DNA of 64,000 nucleotides from Sphingomonas sp. CL5.1 (GTDB taxonomy: Bacteria > Pseudomonadota > Alphaproteobacteria > Sphingomonadales > Sphingomonadaceae), in assembly GCF_013344685.1 (NCBI RefSeq), contig NZ_CP050137.1:2156001-2220000 (forward strand), written 5' to 3'. The position numbers were made by a program, and so were the translations under genes. Each line of letters opens with the position of its first letter. Within the stretch, counting starts at the first letter, position 1. Below are positions 1-8,753 of the stretch, piece by piece. The notes beneath the pieces were generated by a model. That model was not told the origin of the DNA. It did no database searches and saw only the letters and a list, made by a program, of their open reading frames with translations.

Positions 1-1248
1 GGCCGTCAGCTTGTTGTCCGCCACCAGCTCGCTGAAATTGGCGTTGTCGGCGATGGCGTCGTCCAGTTTGTCGTGGACCTTGCTCAGCGCCTCGACCAGC
101 TTCTGCTGCGTCAGCACCTTGACGATCTCGTCACGCGCTTCGGCGAGCGACTTGGCGGGCACCTGCTCGATCGAATCGATCCTGGCGACGACGAAGCCGA
201 TCCCGCCCTTGACCGGGCCGATCATCGCGCCCTTCGCGGCGCCGAACGCGGCGTCGGCGGCGGCGGCGGAGGTCTGCGCGGCATAGGCCGATTTCTCGAT
301 CCCGCTGATCGTGCGCGGCTCCAGCCCGGCGGCGCGCGCGGCCTCGGCGATCGAGCCGGCTTTCGCCTTGGCGGCGAGCGCCTCGGCGGCCTTCTGGTCG
401 AGCACGACGACCTGCGTCAGCGAACGCTTTTCCTTCGCGGCATAGCGGGCGCGGTTGTTGTTATAGGCCTGCGCGATCTCCGCGTCGCTCGGCTGCGCCT
501 GCGCCTTCATCATTTCGGCGGTGACGCGGGCGTAGCGGATCACGCGGCGCTCCGGCACGGTATAATTGGCGACGTTGCGCTTGTAGAAATCCTGCACCTC
601 GGCGTCGGTCGGCGCGGGGCCGGCGGCCATCGCGGCGGCGGGGATCAGCGCGACCTGACCGGTGCGCCGCTCGAGCAGCAGCGAGGCATAGGGCAGCGCG
701 ATCGATTCCGGGAGCTGCGCCGCGCCGACCGTCGAGGCGAGCAGGAAGCGCGCCATCGTGGTCTGCGCGATCTCCCCCTGCACCTGCTTGTCGGTCATGT
801 GGCGCTGCTGGAGGATGCGCTCATAGGCGGCCTGATCGAACTTGCCGGTCGGGCCGATCAGCGCGGGGATGCTCTGCAACTCGCTGCCGACCAGCGCGCG
901 GCTGACGGCCATACCCTGATCCTGCCCGAACTTCTCCAGCGCGATGCCGGTGATGAGCTGGTCCAGCACCCCCTCCACGCCGCCGTTGGCGACGAAGGTC
1001 GGCATGTCGACGCCGGGGTTCTGCTGGTGGATCTCGTTGAGCTGGTCGCCGACGCGCTGCTTGAGCTGCGCCTCGCCGATCGTGACATTGCCGATCCGCG
1101 CGACGGTGGTCTTGGTCATGCCGCCGCTGCCGGCGCTCAGCCCGGTCACGTCGCCGGCCGCGAAGGCGAGCGCGATCATGCCCAGGGTGACGAAGGTGAT
1201 GACCAGCCCGATCTTTGAATTGGTGATCCGCCGGAAGAAACCGAGCAT
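1..1248 (-). CDS. SurA/PpiD-like peptidylprolyl isomerase, C-terminus cut by window edge
   Basis: The frame is open from an ATG at 1248 to the window edge, giving 416 codons of an incomplete protein. The N-terminus (MLGFFRRITNSKIGLVITF) is a short basic stretch followed by one membrane anchor at about residues 12-32. The rest is a helix-rich, Ala/Gln-rich region typical of the SurA_N/PpiD chaperone fold. Proteins of this family are anchored in the inner membrane, face the periplasm, and help fold outer-membrane and secreted proteins. The parvulin domain would be expected around residues 250-370, and this region contains an Ala/Lys-rich segment consistent with a diverged copy. It is divergent from tpiA, a common sphingomonad arrangement. 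The family call is good. Isomerase activity cannot be judged from the sequence. Confidence 0.8.
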   Translation of the reverse strand, partial: MLGFFRRITNSKIGLVITFVTLGMIALAFAAGDVTGLSAGSGGMTKTTVARIGNVTIGEAQLKQRVGDQLNEIHQQNPGVDMPTFVANGGVEGVLDQLITGIALEKFGQDQGMAVSRALVGSELQSIPALIGPTGKFDQAAYERILQQRHMTDKQVQGEIAQTTMARFLLASTVGAAQLPESIALPYASLLLERRTGQVALIPAAAMAAGPAPTDAEVQDFYKRNVANYTVPERRVIRYARVTAEMMKAQAQPSDAEIAQAYNNNRARYAAKEKRSLTQVVVLDQKAAEALAAKAKAGSIAEAARAAGLEPRTISGIEKSAYAAQTSAAAADAAFGAAKGAMIGPVKGGIGFVVARIDSIEQVPAKSLAEARDEIVKVLTQQKLVEALSKVHDKLDDAIADNANFSELVADNKLTA

Positions 1249-1367
1249 GCGCGTTGAAATCCGTGAAGTTGCAGCTTGCGGCTTTAGGGACGCGGCACGG
1301 TGGCATCAAGCGCCGAGCGCGGCTATCGACCGATCATCCGTGATTGTGGTTGCGCAAGGGGAGGGAC

Positions 1368-2105
1368 ATGCGTCGTAAGCTGGTTGCCGGGAACTGGAAG
1401 ATGAACGGGTCGCTGGCGAGCCTCGTCGAGCTCGACGGGATCGGCGCGGCGCTCGATCCGCGCGTCGACGTGGCGATCGCGGTGCCCGCCACGCTGATCG
1501 CGCCGGCGGCGGCGCGCGCCTCCTTCCCGATCGGGGCGGAGGACGTCCATGCGGCGGACAGCGGCGCGCATACCGGCTGCATCTCCGCGCCGATGGCGAA
1601 GGAGGCGGGCGCGACCTTCTCGATCGTCGGCCATTCCGAGCGGCGGCAGGGCCAGTGCGAAAGCGACGCGGACGTGAAGGCCAAGGCGGAGGCGCTGCGC
1701 CGCAACGGCATGCAGGCCATCCTGTGCGTCGGCGAGACGCTGGAGGAGCGCGAAAGCGGCCGTGCCGGGGCGGTGGTGACGGGGCAGGTCCGCGCCTCCC
1801 TGCCGGAAGGGGCGGACGGCGCATGGCTCGCCATCGCCTATGAGCCGATCTGGGCGATCGGCACCGGGCGCACCGCGACGGTGGCGGATGTCGAGGCGAT
1901 GCATGGCGCGATCCGCGCGACCCTGGCCGAACTGCTCGGCGCGGACGGCGGCGCGGGCGTGCGGCTGCTCTACGGCGGATCGGTGACGGCGGACAATGCG
2001 GCATCGCTGCTCCACGCGCGCGACGTGGACGGCGCGCTGGTCGGCGGCGCGAGCCTGACGGCGGCGAAGTTCGCGCCGATCATCGCGGCGGGGGCGGGGG
2101 CATGA
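1368..2105 (+). CDS. tpiA: triosephosphate isomerase
   Basis: A 245-residue cytoplasmic glycolytic enzyme that interconverts dihydroxyacetone phosphate and glyceraldehyde 3-phosphate. All catalytic elements are visible: the N-terminal GNWKMN with Asn9 and Lys11, His89 in IVGHSERR, Glu159 in AYEPIWAIGTG, the flexible loop directly after it, and the phosphate-binding YGGSV near residue 205. Length is normal for the family. The start at 1368 is chosen because a GGGGAGGG ribosome site precedes it and the protein then begins at the conserved MRRKLVAGNWK. An in-frame ATG at 1344 would add eight unconserved residues. The stop overlaps the start of the cupin gene by four bases (ATGA), so the two are probably co-translated. 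Confidence 0.97.
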   Translation: MRRKLVAGNWKMNGSLASLVELDGIGAALDPRVDVAIAVPATLIAPAAARASFPIGAEDVHAADSGAHTGCISAPMAKEAGATFSIVGHSERRQGQCESDADVKAKAEALRRNGMQAILCVGETLEERESGRAGAVVTGQVRASLPEGADGAWLAIAYEPIWAIGTGRTATVADVEAMHGAIRATLAELLGADGGAGVRLLYGGSVTADNAASLLHARDVDGALVGGASLTAAKFAPIIAAGAGA

Positions 2106-2662
2106 CGCTCGCGCCGCTGCCGCGGGTCCGCCGCGTGCTCACCGCGATCGACGCGGAGGGGCGCTCGCATATCGCGGCGGACGGCCCCAGCCCGGCGGGC
2201 TTCGCGCTGCCCGGCTCGCCGTTCCGCAGCGACAATATCTGGCATACCGCCGCCGCGCCGGCGCCGGTCGAGGCGCCCGATACGATCACCGCGCACAAGG
2301 GCGTGCTGCCTCCGCCGGGCGGCACGGTGCTGCGCGTGATCGACTTCCCGCCGCAGGCCGGATCGCGCGCGGAACAGGCGGCGCTGGCGGCGCAGGTCTT
2401 CGCCTTGCTCTACCCGGATGCCGACCATCACGCCGGCAGCGAGCGCAGCGCGGGGATGCACACCACCGACACGGTGGATTATGCAATCGTGCTGGCCGGC
2501 GAGATCTGGGCGGTGATGGACCGCGACGAGACGCTGCTCAAGGCCGGCGACATATTGATCCAGCGCGGCACCGCCCATTCGTGGGAGAATCGCGGCGTGG
2601 CGATGGCGCGCGTCGCCTTCGTGCTGATCGATGGCACGCGTGGGGGCATGAGCCGCCGCTAG
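2102..2662 (+). CDS. cupin-domain protein
   Basis: A 186-residue protein with a single C-terminal cupin barrel. The core at about residues 118-165 carries GMHTTDTVDYAIVLAGEI and later GDILIQRGTAHSWENR, which match the two cupin motifs with a potential metal-binding His/Glu set. The N-terminal 100 residues are less conserved and include a Pro-rich stretch. It begins within the tpiA stop codon (ATGA overlap) and ends converging with the DUF1905 gene, overlapping it by four bases. The substrate is unknown. Related proteins are annotated only as cupins, and the linkage to tpiA does not by itself imply a role in glycolysis. Confidence 0.85.
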   Translation: MTLAPLPRVRRVLTAIDAEGRSHIAADGPSPAGFALPGSPFRSDNIWHTAAAPAPVEAPDTITAHKGVLPPPGGTVLRVIDFPPQAGSRAEQAALAAQVFALLYPDADHHAGSERSAGMHTTDTVDYAIVLAGEIWAVMDRDETLLKAGDILIQRGTAHSWENRGVAMARVAFVLIDGTRGGMSRR

Positions 2663-2967
2663 GGGCCGGATATCCCGATCACTATCGCGATCGTGTCGCC
2701 GATGGCGATGTCGGCCTGCGCCCGCACCGCCTTCTTGAGCGGCACCATGTAAGTGTCGCCGCGCGGAAACAGGGAGGTGGTGAAACGGACGCCGTTCGCC
2801 TCCGCCGCCACCGGCACGCATCCCCAGCCGTAGCTCGCGATGCGCGCCGCCTCGCGGATCGCGGCGACATGGCGCTCGGGCACCGCCGCGAAGATGAAGG
2901 GAGCCGGCCCGCGCCAGTGGATCACCGCCGCGTCGAAGCCGATCTCCAGCAGCGGGCGGCCGCTCAT
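2659..2967 (-). CDS. DUF1905-domain protein
   Basis: A 102-residue protein matching the small all-beta DUF1905 family, with IHWRGPAPFIFAAVPE near the N-terminus and TYMVPLKKAVRAQADIAIGD in the C-terminal half, which is the recognisable family signature. The function is not known. The start at 2967 overlaps the stop of the upstream aminopeptidase by four bases (ATGA), which favours it over a longer frame beginning at 3057 and points to a two-gene operon. The 3' end overlaps the convergent cupin gene by four bases. Confidence 0.85.
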   Translation of the reverse strand: MSGRPLLEIGFDAAVIHWRGPAPFIFAAVPERHVAAIREAARIASYGWGCVPVAAEANGVRFTTSLFPRGDTYMVPLKKAVRAQADIAIGDTIAIVIGISGP

Positions 2968-4343
2968 GCGTAGCGCGCCTTGAGCACCTCCCACGCCGCG
3001 CGCAGGCCGAGCGCGTCGCCGCCCTTCGGCCGGCCCGCCTTGGCCGCCGGCCGCCACGCGAAGGTGTCGACATGCGCCCAGGGGATCGTCGCGGGGACGA
3101 AGCGGCGCAGGAACAGGGCGGCGGTGACCGCGCCGGCGAAGCCGCCTTCGGGCGAGTTCACCATGTCCGCCACGTCGGACTTGAGCATCTCGTCATAGCC
3201 GTCCCACAGCGGCATCCGCCACAGCGGGTCGCTCACGCGCTCCGCCGCCGACAGGAACTCCGCCGCGAGCGCATCGTCATTGGCGAACAGCGGCGGCAGG
3301 TCCGGCCCCAGCGCCACGCGCGCCGCGCCGGTGAGGGTGGCGAAGTCGAGGATCAGCGCCGGCTCCGCCTCCACCGCTTTTGCAAGCGCGTCGCCGAGGA
3401 TCAGGCGGCCTTCGGCGTCGGTGTTGGTGTTCTCCACCGTCAGCCCTTTTCGCGTCCTGAGCACGTCGCCGGGGCGGAAGGCGTTGCCGGCAATGGCATT
3501 CTCCACCGCCGGCACGAGCAGATGCAGCCGCACCTTGAGCTGCGCGCCCATCACCAGCCCGGCCAGCGCCAGCATGTGCGCCGCGCCGCCCATGTCCTTC
3601 TTCATCAGCCGCATGCCGGCGGCGGGCTTGATGTCGAGGCCACCCGAATCGAAGCACACGCCCTTGCCGACCAGGGCGACGCGCGGGTGTGCGGGATCGC
3701 CCCATTCCAGCTCGATCAGGCGCGGCGCGCGCTCCTTCGACGCCGCCTGCCCGACCGCATGGATCATCGGACAGCCGGTGGCGAGCGCGTCGCCGCGCGT
3801 CACCGTCAGCGTGCCGCCGTGCTTCTTCGCCAGCCCCTCCGCGATCTCCTCCAGCTCCGCCGGGCCGAGATCGGACGCGCCGGTGTTGACCAGATCGCGC
3901 ACCAGCGCGGTCGCCTCCGCGACGCGCAGCGCTTCCTCGATCCGCGCCGGCTCGCCCGAGAGCAGCACGCGCGGCTCTGCGGGGTCGGCGCGGTAACGCT
4001 CGAAGCGATATTGGCCGAGCAGCCAGCCCAGCATTGCCGCCCCCGGCTCGCCCGAGGCGAGGCGATAGGTCCCCTCGGGCAGCGACGCGCCGAGCGAGGC
4101 GATCCGCCACGGCGAGCTTTCCGGCTCGGGGCAGACGAGCAGGTACGACCATTCCTCCGCCGCCTCGCCGGGCAGCACCGCGCGCTCGCCCGGCTTGCCC
4201 GCCACGCGCCCGGCGGCCACCGCCGTGCGCACGCGCGGCGGCTGGCCGGCGAGCCAGTCGGCGAAGGCATCGGGGTGGACGACATGGATCGCGCGCGCCG
4301 GCTGGCCGCGATCGGGCTGGAGCATCGGGGTAAAGTCCGTCAT
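2964..4343 (-). CDS. leucyl aminopeptidase family protein (M17)
   Basis: A 459-residue cytosolic metallo-aminopeptidase of family M17, which removes N-terminal residues from peptides using two metal ions. The metal and catalytic motifs are present: GKGVCFDSGGLDIK at about residues 227-239 and the family signature NTDAEGRL at about 307-314. The N-terminal domain (residues 1-160) is diverged, as in the PepB-like branch rather than classical PepA. The start at 4343 gives MTDFTPMLQ. An upstream ATG at 4406 would run into the region divergent with trxB. It is co-oriented and overlapping with DUF1905. It is most likely a general peptide-turnover enzyme, with substrate preference unknown. Confidence 0.93.
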   Translation of the reverse strand: MTDFTPMLQPDRGQPARAIHVVHPDAFADWLAGQPPRVRTAVAAGRVAGKPGERAVLPGEAAEEWSYLLVCPEPESSPWRIASLGASLPEGTYRLASGEPGAAMLGWLLGQYRFERYRADPAEPRVLLSGEPARIEEALRVAEATALVRDLVNTGASDLGPAELEEIAEGLAKKHGGTLTVTRGDALATGCPMIHAVGQAASKERAPRLIELEWGDPAHPRVALVGKGVCFDSGGLDIKPAAGMRLMKKDMGGAAHMLALAGLVMGAQLKVRLHLLVPAVENAIAGNAFRPGDVLRTRKGLTVENTNTDAEGRLILGDALAKAVEAEPALILDFATLTGAARVALGPDLPPLFANDDALAAEFLSAAERVSDPLWRMPLWDGYDEMLKSDVADMVNSPEGGFAGAVTAALFLRRFVPATIPWAHVDTFAWRPAAKAGRPKGGDALGLRAAWEVLKARYA

Positions 4344-4422
4344 GTCGCCACCAAAGCAGGACTTGCCCGGCCGCGCAACGCGAGCGGTTTGCAAGCGCGA
4401 ATGCACAATCTACATCACGGGC

Positions 4423-5391
4423 ATGACCACGCACACCACCCGCATGCTGATTCTCGGTTCCGGCCCCGCCGGCCTTTCCGCCGCCATCTACGGCGCGCGC
4501 GCCGGGATGCAGCCGATCGTCGTGCAGGGCATCCAGCCCGGCGGCCAGCTCACCATCACCACCGATGTCGAGAACTATCCCGGTTTCGCGGACGTGATTC
4601 AGGGCCCGTGGCTGATGGAGCAGATGCAGAAACAGGCCGAGCATGTCGGCACGCGGCTGATGTGGGACACGATCGTCGAGGTCGATCTGTCGCAGCGCCC
4701 GTTCCGGCTGACCGGCGACGGCGGCGACATCTATGAGGGCGAGGTGCTGGTGATCGCTACCGGCGCGCAGGCCAGGTGGCTCGGCATCGACAGCGAGGAG
4801 CCGATGAAGGGCAAGGGCGTCAGCGCCTGCGCCACCTGCGACGGCTTCTTCTATCGCGGCAAGAAGGTGGCGGTGATCGGCGGTGGCAACACGGCGGTGG
4901 AGGAGGCGCTCTACCTCACCAATCATTCCGACGACGTGACGCTGATCCACCGCCGCGATTCGCTGCGCGCGGAGAAGATCCTGCAGGAGCGGCTGTTCGC
5001 GCATCCCGACATCAAGGTGCTGTGGAACAAGGAGGTGCGCGAGTTCGTCGACGGCGGTGGCACCGCCGGCCTCGTCGCGCTCGACCTGCGCGATACCGTG
5101 ACGGGCGAGGCGTCGCGGCTCGACGTGCAGGGCGGCTTCGTCGCGATCGGTCACCATCCGGCGACCGAATTGTTTCGCGGGCATCTGGAGCTGGACGCGG
5201 ACGGCTATGTCGCGGTCCAGCCCGGCTCGACGCGCACCAGCGTCCCCGGCGTGTTCGCCTGCGGCGACGTGATGGACAAGGTCTATCGCCAGGCGGTGAC
5301 GGCGGCGGGCACCGGCTGCATGGCCGCGCTGGATGCCGAGCGGTTCCTCGCGGAAGCGGACTTCGAGAAGCTCGCCGAAGCCGCCGAGTAG
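4423..5391 (+). CDS. trxB: thioredoxin-disulfide reductase
   Basis: A 322-residue FAD- and NADPH-dependent enzyme that reduces thioredoxin. It shows the FAD-binding GSGPAG at residues 12-17, the redox-active CATC (Cys136 and Cys139), the NADPH-binding GGGNTA at 153-158, and the C-terminal FAD motif GVFACGDVMD. Length is typical of the low-molecular-weight bacterial type. The ATG at 4423 is the first in-frame start that gives the conserved N-terminus. The gene is divergent from the aminopeptidase with about 80 bases between starts, which must hold both promoters. Confidence 0.97.
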   Translation: MTTHTTRMLILGSGPAGLSAAIYGARAGMQPIVVQGIQPGGQLTITTDVENYPGFADVIQGPWLMEQMQKQAEHVGTRLMWDTIVEVDLSQRPFRLTGDGGDIYEGEVLVIATGAQARWLGIDSEEPMKGKGVSACATCDGFFYRGKKVAVIGGGNTAVEEALYLTNHSDDVTLIHRRDSLRAEKILQERLFAHPDIKVLWNKEVREFVDGGGTAGLVALDLRDTVTGEASRLDVQGGFVAIGHHPATELFRGHLELDADGYVAVQPGSTRTSVPGVFACGDVMDKVYRQAVTAAGTGCMAALDAERFLAEADFEKLAEAAE

Positions 5392-5453
5392 GGTTGCGCC
5401 CGCCCCGGTCGTGGCGCAAACCTCGCGTCACGCAACCGTAACCGGGGGAAATA

Positions 5454-6992
5454 ATGAAGTTTCGTATCGCGCTCGCGCTGTCGGCGGCGAGTATCGTGCT
5501 GGCCGCGCCCGGCTTCGCGCAGGACAGGAAGGCCGAGGACGCAAAGACGACAGACAGGGCACCGGCGGAAAAGAGCGGCGATCCGGCGATCCCGCCGCCG
5601 GTCGTCTCCGTCACGCATCACAGCGGCACGTTCGGCGGGGTGAAGATCGCCTATCGCGCCATCGCCGGCGAAACCTATCTCAAGGACAAGGACGGCAAGC
5701 CGCTCGCCGCGATCACCTCGTACAGCTATATCAAGGAGGGGCCGACCGATCCCAACCGGCCGGTGACCTTCCTGTGGAACGGCGGCCCCGGCTCCGGCTC
5801 GCTGTGGCTCCAGATGGGCGCGTTCGGGCCGAAGCGCGTCGTGCTGCCCGACGCGAAGGACGACGGCGCGCCGCCCTATCGCATCATCGACAACAACGCC
5901 TCGCTGCTGGATGTGACCGATCTCGTGTTCATCGATCCGGTCGGCACCGGCTTCAGCCGCGCGCTCGGCAAGACCGATCCCAAGGACTATTGGGGTGTCA
6001 CCAAGGACGCCAAGTCGATGGCGCGCTTCATCCGCCTGTGGCTCGACGCCAACGGCCGCTGGAACGCGCCCAAGTTCATCGGCGGCGAAAGCTATGGCAC
6101 GACGCGCTCGGCGGCGGTCATCAACGAGCTTGAGGGCAGCTATACCGACGTCGCGGTCAACGGCATCATCCTGATCTCCTCGATCATGGATTTCAGCCAG
6201 GCGGCCGACGCGCCGGGCAACGAGCTCGGCTATGTCACCAACCTGCCGTCGATGGCCGCGACCGCCTGGTATCATGACAAGGTGCCGAACAAGCCGGCGA
6301 CGGTGGAGGAGTTCGTCGCCCAGGCGCGCGCCTTCGCGATCGGGCCTTATGCGTCGGCGCTGCTCAAGGGCAACAATCTCTCCGCCGAGGAACGCGCGCA
6401 GATCCTGCCGCAGCTTTCGCGCTTCACGGGCGTGTCGCAGACCTACCTCCAGAATGCCGACCTCAGGCTCTCGCCGGGCCGCTTCTACAAGGAGCTGCTG
6501 CGCGATCGCGGGCTGACGATCGGGCGGCTCGACACGCGCTATACCGGCAAGGATTACGACAATGCCGGCGAGGAGCCGGACAACGACCCCAGCTTCTACG
6601 GCATCGACGGATCTTACACCGCCGCGATGAACCAATGGGTGCGCGAGGGGCTGAAATATTCGCCGGAGCTGGTCTATTCCTCGATCGGCGCGGTGACGAG
6701 CTGGGACTGGGCGCTCGGCGGAGAGCGCGGCGGCGAGACCTATGTCAATGTCGCGCCCTATATCGGCCGCGCGCTACGCGAGAACAGCGGGCTGCGCGTT
6801 TTCGAGGGGCAGGGCTATTACGACTTCGCCACCCCATTCTTCGGCGCGGAATATGCCTTCTCGCGCACCGGCATGCCGACCGACGGGCGGATCGAATGGC
6901 ATTATTATCACGCCGGGCACATGATGTATGTGCACGAGGAGGATTTGCAGAAACTTTCCAACGATATCCGGACGTTCATTCGCAAGCGGTGA
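5454..6992 (+). CDS. secreted S10-family serine carboxypeptidase-like peptidase
   Basis: A 512-residue exported peptidase. It starts with a Sec signal peptide (MKFRIALALSAASIVLAAPG, probable cleavage after FA at about residue 22). The S10 fold is shown by the oxyanion motif WNGGPGSGS at 108-116, the nucleophile Ser213 in GESYG, an Asp in the late GYYDFATPFFG segment, and the catalytic His in HAGHM near 486-489. It should act in the periplasm or outside the cell, releasing C-terminal residues from peptides. Its substrate is unknown. It stands alone, with a GGGGGAAATA ribosome site, and its 3' end overlaps the convergent hydrolase 1 gene by 17 bases. Confidence 0.92.
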   Translation: MKFRIALALSAASIVLAAPGFAQDRKAEDAKTTDRAPAEKSGDPAIPPPVVSVTHHSGTFGGVKIAYRAIAGETYLKDKDGKPLAAITSYSYIKEGPTDPNRPVTFLWNGGPGSGSLWLQMGAFGPKRVVLPDAKDDGAPPYRIIDNNASLLDVTDLVFIDPVGTGFSRALGKTDPKDYWGVTKDAKSMARFIRLWLDANGRWNAPKFIGGESYGTTRSAAVINELEGSYTDVAVNGIILISSIMDFSQAADAPGNELGYVTNLPSMAATAWYHDKVPNKPATVEEFVAQARAFAIGPYASALLKGNNLSAEERAQILPQLSRFTGVSQTYLQNADLRLSPGRFYKELLRDRGLTIGRLDTRYTGKDYDNAGEEPDNDPSFYGIDGSYTAAMNQWVREGLKYSPELVYSSIGAVTSWDWALGGERGGETYVNVAPYIGRALRENSGLRVFEGQGYYDFATPFFGAEYAFSRTGMPTDGRIEWHYYHAGHMMYVHEEDLQKLSNDIRTFIRKR

Positions 6993-7773
6993 CAAGATCG
7001 CGGATCGCCGCCGCCAGCGCGGCGGCGTCCGCCTCGCGCGCGAAACTGTGCGAGTTGGTGGCGATCGTGACCGTTCGCGGCGCGATCCCCGCCCGGTTCG
7101 CGGCATCGGCACAAGCGATCGCGGTCGCGTCGCCTGCCGCGAGGATGACGGTGGCGTCGGCGCCCCAACCGGCGATCGCGGCCAGCGCCTCGGCCGCGAG
7201 CGGTTCGGCGGTCGGCGGCTTGCGGACGATGCGCGCCAAGCCCCGGATCAGCTTGCCGGGCGAGATGCCGCCGCCAAGCGCCCGCCGCCACGTCGCGGGA
7301 TCGCGCAGCCGGGCGGCATAATGCGCGCGGATCGCGGCGGGCGGGGGAAGCTCGTCGACCGGCTCCACCACCCAGGGATTGGCGAGCAGCACGCGCGCGA
7401 TCCCCGCGTCGCGACCGTGGAGCGCAAGCGTCGTCGCGGCGTCGCAATTGCCGAACGCGACCAGTCGAGCGACCTGCGGCGCTTCTGCCCGGAACGCCTC
7501 GCACGCCGCGAGCAGGTCGGCGCGCGCCGCGCGGAAGCCGCGATTGACGCCGCCCGAATCGCCGACACCCCGGCGGTCGTAGCGGAATACCGGCACGCCC
7601 TCCGCCGCCAGTTCCGCCGCCAGCAGCGCCATGCCGCGATGCGCGCCGGCACGGATCTCGTTCCCGCCTGAGACGATCAGCAACCCCGTCGACCCCGCGC
7701 CCTCGTCGAGCGAGCCGATCAGCGTCTCGCCCGCGCAGGGGAAGGCGATCAGCCGGCGCATGTCGCGATCCAT
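6976..7773 (-). CDS. hydrolase 1, exosortase A system-associated
   Basis: An alpha/beta-hydrolase of 265 residues from the family repeatedly found beside exosortase A. The nucleophile elbow reads AFGNCDAA, so the nucleophile is Cys110 rather than Ser, as is usual for this family. The GGNEIRAGAHRG segment near residue 37 and RYDRRGVGDSGG near 64 are other family landmarks. It overlaps the 3' end of the hydrolase 2 gene by about 24 bases and belongs to the leftward arm of the XrtA locus (ACP, hydrolase 2, hydrolase 1). It may act as a thioesterase or acyltransferase on a carrier-bound intermediate, but this is inference. An alternative start lies at 7761. Confidence 0.88.
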   Translation of the reverse strand: MDRDMRRLIAFPCAGETLIGSLDEGAGSTGLLIVSGGNEIRAGAHRGMALLAAELAAEGVPVFRYDRRGVGDSGGVNRGFRAARADLLAACEAFRAEAPQVARLVAFGNCDAATTLALHGRDAGIARVLLANPWVVEPVDELPPPAAIRAHYAARLRDPATWRRALGGGISPGKLIRGLARIVRKPPTAEPLAAEALAAIAGWGADATVILAAGDATAIACADAANRAGIAPRTVTIATNSHSFAREADAAALAAAIRDLVTACE

Positions 7774-8408
7774 GCCGCGAGGTCTTCCGCCACTGCCTCC
7801 TGCAAGGCCGGATCGACCCCCGGCTCGCTGGCGCGCCACAGCGGGCGGCCGGGCAGGCGGATCGCCGCCTCGCGCGGGTCGCCGTCCAGCCGCGCGATTC
7901 GCAACGCGCCTGCTTCCAGCGGCTCGGCGGCGTCGAGTTCGTCGAGCAGCGCGGGGGACAAGCGGTTGCCGGCATAGTCCGCGCCGCCGCCGAGCTGGCG
8001 GATGCGTTCAAGCTCGCGATATTGCGCCGCGCCGGTCAGCGGGGCCAGCCGCCAGCGCCCGGCCAGCGCGGCCTCGCCATCGACCAGCGCGCCGCCGCGC
8101 CACGCCATCGCGAACACCGGCCCGGCGAGTGTCCCCGCCGCCGCCGCAAACGATTCTCGCCAGTCGCCCAGCGACGCCTGCGCGGTCGGGACGAGGCTTT
8201 CGCCGGTGCCGGGCAGGTCGGGCAGCGCCCCGCCGATCCCGCGCGCCGCCAGCCGCCGCAGCACGTCCACCACCGCCGCGCGGGTGCGGTTGGCTTCCTC
8301 GAACAAGGGGAGCGCGGCGATGACGGTGGGGCCGTGATCCGGCCCGAAGCGCGGCATCGCCTCGCGGCCGCCGCGCCATTCGTAATGAGAGAGGCGCGGG
8401 GCGCTCAG
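7749..8408 (-). CDS. alpha/beta-hydrolase-like protein (hydrolase 2 position of XrtA locus), probable CTG start
   Basis: A protein of about 219 residues located where exosortase-associated hydrolase 2 normally sits. The first ATG in frame is at 8357 (MPRFGPDHGP). Translation from a CTG at 8408 adds 17 residues ending HYEWRGGREA. That extension has no stop, and the CTG overlaps the ACP stop as CTGA, mirroring the ATGA and GTGA overlaps elsewhere in the locus. Recognisable hydrolase strands include TVIAALPLFEEANRTRAAVV and a GIGGALPDLPGTGESL segment. The nucleophile elbow appears to read AWRGG, without Ser or Cys, so it may be catalytically inactive. Confidence is good for the gene, moderate for the start and family. 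Confidence 0.72.
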   Translation of the reverse strand: MSAPRLSHYEWRGGREAMPRFGPDHGPTVIAALPLFEEANRTRAAVVDVLRRLAARGIGGALPDLPGTGESLVPTAQASLGDWRESFAAAAGTLAGPVFAMAWRGGALVDGEAALAGRWRLAPLTGAAQYRELERIRQLGGGADYAGNRLSPALLDELDAAEPLEAGALRIARLDGDPREAAIRLPGRPLWRASEPGVDPALQEAVAEDLAAWIATCAG

Positions 8409-8677
8409 GCCGCCACCTTGTCCGCCGCGAAACGGGCGAGCGCGCCGAACGTTTCGAGCATGTCGCCATCGACTTCGTCGTCGTCGATCGTGATGCCCAG
8501 CCGGTCCTCCAGCTCGGTCAGCATGCCCGCGACCGCCATCGAATCGAGTTCGGGCAACGCCCCGAACAATGGCGTATCCGCTTCGAAGGCCGCGACCTGC
8601 GCCTCCGGCAGCCCCAACGCATCACGCAGCACCGCGCGCACCGCCTGCTCGATATCGTTCACGCTTCGCCGCTCCAT
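8405..8677 (-). CDS. acyl carrier protein, exosortase A system-associated
   Basis: A 90-residue acidic carrier protein. The phosphopantetheine attachment site is Ser46 in ELDSMAVAGML, followed by the acidic helix II/III region TELEDRLGITIDDDEVDG. It should carry an acyl or aminoacyl group as a thioester for the ligase and hydrolases encoded next to it. The start at 8677 (MERRSVNDIE) gives the normal carrier length. A longer frame to 8731 would add 18 unrelated residues and reach toward the divergent ligase. It is the first gene of the leftward arm. It is not the fatty-acid-synthesis AcpP, whose motif is the more strongly conserved DSLD. Confidence 0.9.
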   Translation of the reverse strand: MERRSVNDIEQAVRAVLRDALGLPEAQVAAFEADTPLFGALPELDSMAVAGMLTELEDRLGITIDDDEVDGDMLETFGALARFAADKVAA

Positions 8678-8753
8678 GCACGATCCCTTGCCGTTGCGAG
8701 CGCCGTTAAGCCGGGGGGATGAAATCCGCAACGGCTTCGGTCATGGAGGGATC

